64,000 nucleotides of DNA. Source: Schaalia suimastitidis DSM 15538 (GTDB lineage: Bacteria > Actinomycetota > Actinomycetes > Actinomycetales > Actinomycetaceae). Location: NCBI RefSeq assembly GCF_000429105.1, contig NZ_AUBF01000010.1:62001-126000 (forward strand), in the 5' to 3' direction. The notes under the pieces were generated by a model. It saw only the letters and a list, made by a program, of their open reading frames with translations. It was not told where the DNA came from and made no database searches. Shown here one piece after another: positions 60,653 to 64,000 of the stretch (position 1 is the first letter of the stretch; each line of letters opens with the position of its first letter). A program made the translations under genes and the position numbers.

Positions 60653-61645
60653 ATGAGTGTTTTGGTCACAGGAGGCGCCGGATATATCGGCGCGCACGTT
60701 GTCCGCTTACTTCGCCAGCGCGGCGACGATGTCGTTGTCGTCGACAATCTTTCGACAGGGCGCTCCGATCGGATTGGGGACGCTAAACTCATCCAACTTG
60801 ACGTTGCCAAAGATGAAGCACGGATGAAACTCGCCAATGTCATGGTTGACGAAGATGTTGAAGCTGTCATCCATTTCGCGGCACGTAAACAGGTCGGCGA
60901 ATCCGTTCAACGCCCCGCCTGGTACTACCAGCAAAATGTTGGTGGGTTGGCCAATGTGCTGATGGCCATGGGGGAGACCGGCGTCGACAAGATGATTTTT
61001 TCTTCCTCAGCAGCTGTCTACGGAATGCCGACCGTTGAAGTTGTGCCCGAAGACGCTCAGTGCCAGCCTATTAATCCCTACGGTGAAACGAAGCTCATCG
61101 GCGAATGGATGATGGCTGATTGCGAACGCGCATGGGGTCTTAATTGGATTGGCCTGCGTTATTTCAATGTTGCAGGTGCAGGCTGGGTTGACCTGGCTGA
61201 TCCTGCGGTACTTAACCTGGTGCCGATGCTGTTGGACCGCCTCGCCAAGGGGGAGTCCGCCAAGATTTTCGGTGATGACTACCCGACGCCAGACGGCACT
61301 TGTATTCGGGACTATATTCACGTCCTTGACCTTGCCCAGGCGCATATTGCTGCAATGGATGCCTTGGCCGAGGGTACTCCCGCACATCGTACTTTCAATG
61401 TGGGAACAGGCCAGGGCACCTCAGTCAAAGAAATTGTTGACGGGCTACGTGCTGTTATGGGGTGGGACTTCCCGGTTGAAATCCTTGGCCGCAGAGCTGG
61501 TGACCCGCCGAAACTCATTGGAGACCCGCAGTCCATTGCTGTGGACCTCGGATGGAAAGCAAACCAAGGACTTGAGGAGATACTGTCCTCTGCGTGGGAG
61601 GCATGGCAGGCTGGGCCGCGGCATATCGAGGTCCCAGGACGCTAG
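60653..61645 (+). CDS. galE: UDP-glucose 4-epimerase
   Basis: A 330-residue extended SDR that interconverts UDP-glucose and UDP-galactose. The NAD motif is VTGGAGYIGAHVVRLL; the catalytic Ser is in IFSSSAAVYG and Tyr/Lys in NPYGETKLIGE. Further GalE blocks are LRYFNVAGA, GDDYPTPDGTCIRDYIHVLD and FNVGTGQGTSV. Leaderless start likely. Galactose units would serve Leloir metabolism or surface glycans. Confidence 0.94.
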   Translation: MSVLVTGGAGYIGAHVVRLLRQRGDDVVVVDNLSTGRSDRIGDAKLIQLDVAKDEARMKLANVMVDEDVEAVIHFAARKQVGESVQRPAWYYQQNVGGLANVLMAMGETGVDKMIFSSSAAVYGMPTVEVVPEDAQCQPINPYGETKLIGEWMMADCERAWGLNWIGLRYFNVAGAGWVDLADPAVLNLVPMLLDRLAKGESAKIFGDDYPTPDGTCIRDYIHVLDLAQAHIAAMDALAEGTPAHRTFNVGTGQGTSVKEIVDGLRAVMGWDFPVEILGRRAGDPPKLIGDPQSIAVDLGWKANQGLEEILSSAWEAWQAGPRHIEVPGR

Positions 61646-61803
61646 GTTCCAGTAGCGCGCCGAGGTTGCGGGTGACTCGGGTGTGCCTGTGATGTGGGTG
61701 GGTGGCGAGGGCATTGTACGCATCATGCCACCACTTCACCTCAACCGTCAGTCGCCTCGGTCCTCAGTCGCCTCAGCGTCCGTTGCCCCGGATAGCAATT
61801 GCC

Positions 61804-63330
61804 TCAGCCGTTGAGCGAGGCGAAACTATCCACAGTGAGGGTCCCGTCTCGCATGGCTGCAAAGAAATCCGGTGCAGTCTCGCCCACCAAAAGCACCGCA
61901 GAACCTGCAGGTGTCGAGTAGCCGATATTTTCAATTGGCGGTGCACCTGTGAGTCCATCTGCCTGAGCCTTTTTGAAGGCAAGTAGAAGTCGTCCCACAT
62001 CAAAAGGCGACGCATCCTGATCGACCACAAGGGCCTTGGCACCCGCACGCTCAAGCTGAAGGGTGCGCCACGGGTTGAGCAGCACGGAAGGCGACATTGC
62101 TGTCGCCACGGTCTGAGATATGACCTGTCGTTGTCGTTGAGCGCGGCCAATATCGCCAAGTGGATCGGCGTAACGCATACGGGCGAAAGCCAATGCAGTG
62201 GGCCCATCAGCGACATGGCAACCAGCTGTCCAATTGAGCTGCGAATATGGGTCAGACACATCCATATCGAGGCATAACTCGATGCCACCAAGCGAATCAA
62301 CAATCGCGGTGACGCCACCCATACCAATTTCCACGTAGTGGTCGACTGTGAGTCCCGACAAAGCTTCGACCGTGGAAACCAGCAAAGCAGGGCCTCCGTA
62401 GGAATAAGCGGCATTGAGTTTGGAGTACCCGTATCCAGGAATATCGACATAAGTGTCACGCGGGAGCGACACCATAGAGGTCTGTCCATTGCTGGCCTTG
62501 TGAACAAGGACTACGGAATCTGCACGTTGACCCTCGGCATCATCGACCACAGCGCCATCTTGCCGAGAATCAGACCCCGCCAAGAGCCACGTGGTACCAG
62601 GCGTGTTGCTCGCACCTGATAGTGCATCGATTCGCCCCAGGTTATTGTTGGCGTCCCACAGGAGGAAAGATGGCCAACCGATGACCAGGATAAGGAATAC
62701 AACGACGGTTGTGAGCAGAGCACGCTTAAGGGTGCGCGTGCGTCCTCTGCGTGGTGGCTGTGACGGATGAGCGCCAACAGGTGAATGTACCGGCGGCATC
62801 CGGCGTGCAGGGGAGGGCGAAGTGGAGGACAGCGCGGGGGAGTGGGGACTGCTTGCCGAGGTGGCGCCTCGCCCACGACGAGGAGCAAAACTCGGTGGTT
62901 GAGCTGTGGGACGCGGAGGAAATGCTGGGGGCTGAGTGGCGCCGGGTCCTGTCGCGAGAGGGTCTGCTGGCGTGCTTGGGTGTGTTGGAGCGCTTGGGTG
63001 CGCTTGCCCACCGGGGTCTGCTGGCGTGCTTGGGTGTGTTTCTTGACGGGCCTGCGCCGACGCCTCGCGAGGATCGCTCGCGGGGGCAGCGTTGGACTGG
63101 GAGCGAATACTGCGACGTCTCGGCTGGAAACTTGGCGGTAAGTCTCGCAAAGGAGCGGATGCGGACGGTGCCGAAGCTGGAGGTTGCGGCGCGGAAGCGG
63201 GCTGGATGCTCGGTCTGGTGGGAGGTGACGCTGGCGACTCAGGAGGAACGGTGCCATTGTTCGACGGATCGTGAACATGGCGGCGTTGACGCTTCGGGTC
63301 TGGCGCGAAAGAAGGTGGCTGCTCGCTCAT
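61804..63330 (-). CDS. LytR-CpsA-Psr (LCP) family protein
   Basis: A 508-residue LCP phosphotransferase that attaches wall polymers to peptidoglycan. About 185 N-terminal residues are cytoplasmic, Pro/Ser-rich and disordered. One membrane segment (ALLTTVVVFLILVIGWPSFL) follows, then the extracellular LCP domain: TWLLAGSDSRQ, RADSVVLVHK, VSLPRDTYVDIPGYGYSKLN and ALAFARMRYADPLGDIGRAQRQ, with the conserved Arg and Asp residues. ATG at 63330 (EQPPSF start). It lies 13 bases downstream of a second LCP gene; the two are probably one operon. Confidence 0.88.
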   Translation of the reverse strand: MSEQPPSFAPDPKRQRRHVHDPSNNGTVPPESPASPPTRPSIQPASAPQPPASAPSASAPLRDLPPSFQPRRRSIRSQSNAAPASDPREASAQARQETHPSTPADPGGQAHPSAPTHPSTPADPLATGPGATQPPAFPPRPTAQPPSFAPRRGRGATSASSPHSPALSSTSPSPARRMPPVHSPVGAHPSQPPRRGRTRTLKRALLTTVVVFLILVIGWPSFLLWDANNNLGRIDALSGASNTPGTTWLLAGSDSRQDGAVVDDAEGQRADSVVLVHKASNGQTSMVSLPRDTYVDIPGYGYSKLNAAYSYGGPALLVSTVEALSGLTVDHYVEIGMGGVTAIVDSLGGIELCLDMDVSDPYSQLNWTAGCHVADGPTALAFARMRYADPLGDIGRAQRQRQVISQTVATAMSPSVLLNPWRTLQLERAGAKALVVDQDASPFDVGRLLLAFKKAQADGLTGAPPIENIGYSTPAGSAVLLVGETAPDFFAAMRDGTLTVDSFASLNG

Positions 63331-63343
63331 AGTGTCCACACTT

Positions 63344-64000
63344 TTAGCTCTTGGGTGGACACGAATCGTCAGCTAGGGAGTTGAATGTCTGTGGTTGGGG
63401 TGTTGTAGTACCCGTTGTGGTTGCCGTATCAGCGTTAGGTGCCTGGGTGGTCGCCGTATCTGTTGTCGTTGTTGACGGCGTTGTTTCTGACGTCGTTGCT
63501 GCTGCATTAGGGTCGGTTACCGTTGGTGCGGTAGGGTCAGGCACCGTTAGTTCATTGCCTGAGGCGTCGCGGTAGGTGATGCCAGCAGGCAGCGGCTGAT
63601 CATTTTGCAGCGCAGCCCACAGGGGCGCGGTAACGCTAGTATTCTCGATCACTCGGTTGGGATCGGAGGGCGCTTCGAGCACAGGCATCATGACAAACTG
63701 GATCTGATCACGCTGGAGGTTTGCCAGTGACAGCATCAAACCAGCATCAGCGTTAATATCAGACAGATTCGGTGAAACCTGCAGTGAAGAGATTGTCGCC
63801 TTCAAGAACGACAAGAGCTGAGGAAGATCAGTGAGGATATTCTTTGACGCCAAGGTTTTGAGCATTGCGCCAACCAGCTGTTGCTGACGACCGATACGGG
63901 AAAGGTCAGAGCCATCACCAAGGTTTTTCCGCGCACGTGCAAGCGCGAGCGCCTGGTCAGCACCAAGTAACTGACAACCAGCAGGCACATCAAGGCCAGA
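63344..64000 (-). CDS. LCP-family protein, N-terminus cut by window edge
   Basis: The visible 218 residues are the C-terminal part of an LCP protein; the frame stays open to base 64000. DQALALARARKNLGDGSDLS and RIGRQQQLVGAMLKTL are the end of the LCP domain with its conserved Arg residues. A C-terminal extracellular Thr/Ala/Pro-rich tail (PSTTTTDTATTQAP region) ends in DDSCPPKS. The catalytic N-terminal half and membrane anchor lie outside the window. Confidence 0.8.
   Translation of the reverse strand, partial: SGLDVPAGCQLLGADQALALARARKNLGDGSDLSRIGRQQQLVGAMLKTLASKNILTDLPQLLSFLKATISSLQVSPNLSDINADAGLMLSLANLQRDQIQFVMMPVLEAPSDPNRVIENTSVTAPLWAALQNDQPLPAGITYRDASGNELTVPDPTAPTVTDPNAAATTSETTPSTTTTDTATTQAPNADTATTTGTTTPQPQTFNSLADDSCPPKS

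Noticed and set aside
1-64000. CRISPR array or rRNA/tRNA genes
   Set aside because: No regularly spaced identical repeats of CRISPR type and no recognisable rRNA or cloverleaf-forming tRNA sequence were found by reading.

Overview
The window looks like chromosome from an actinobacterium, most likely Actinomycetaceae (Actinomyces/Schaalia type). The grounds are moderately high GC, several leaderless core genes (a TANNNT box 6-7 nt before ATG/GTG), a short-type Z-prenyl diphosphate synthase, LytR-CpsA-Psr proteins and an LPXTG pilin with its class C sortase. The genus is an inference; there is no rRNA or tRNA gene here to confirm it.

Left chromosomal block (1-6223): uppS, a PfkB sugar kinase, xseB-xseA, ispH and ychF. 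The 3' end of ychF is the insertion point of a mobile element (about 6.2-31.85 kb). Short in-frame copies of the ychF C-terminal codons (E-F-R-F-N-V-stop) recur at 31831-31851 and, weaker, at 33631-33648, so these are read as attachment sites. The element ends in a 574-residue tyrosine integrase. It carries a replication-relaxation-like wHTH protein, an LRV-repeat protein, a DUF2637-like membrane protein, an excisionase-like HTH, a 3.2-kb probable maintenance region (paired 22-bp repeats, a long inverted repeat, two almost thymine-free strands, a candidate small RNA), a pilin plus sortase with three more exported proteins, a Ser/Thr kinase facing a 5'-nucleotidase, a serine recombinase, and a coupled operon of two HTH paralogues, a Dam-type methylase and a membrane protein. 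No relaxase, FtsK/TraB translocase or type IV secretion gene was seen. Most element genes share a TGATATT promoter box followed by a leader and a strong Shine-Dalgarno sequence, unlike the leaderless chromosomal genes.

Between 31.85 and 36.3 kb lies accreted and decaying DNA: two DUF4143 AAA+ ATPases, a frameshifted ApeA/HEPN-like remnant and a broken ogt gene.

Right chromosomal block (36.3-64 kb): an antiporter-like permease and meso-DAP dehydrogenase; a VOC dioxygenase-like protein; a PTS operon (EIIBCA, BglG antiterminator, HPr) with a textbook RAT/terminator leader; exported lipoproteins; ALDH-SDR; a toxin-antitoxin pair with a frameshifted toxin; fdxA-dapC; gltA; dapD; maf; a class III cyclase; a two-component system; purK-purE; galE; and two LCP genes, the last cut by the window edge. 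dapC and dapD together with ddh imply two routes to meso-diaminopimelate.
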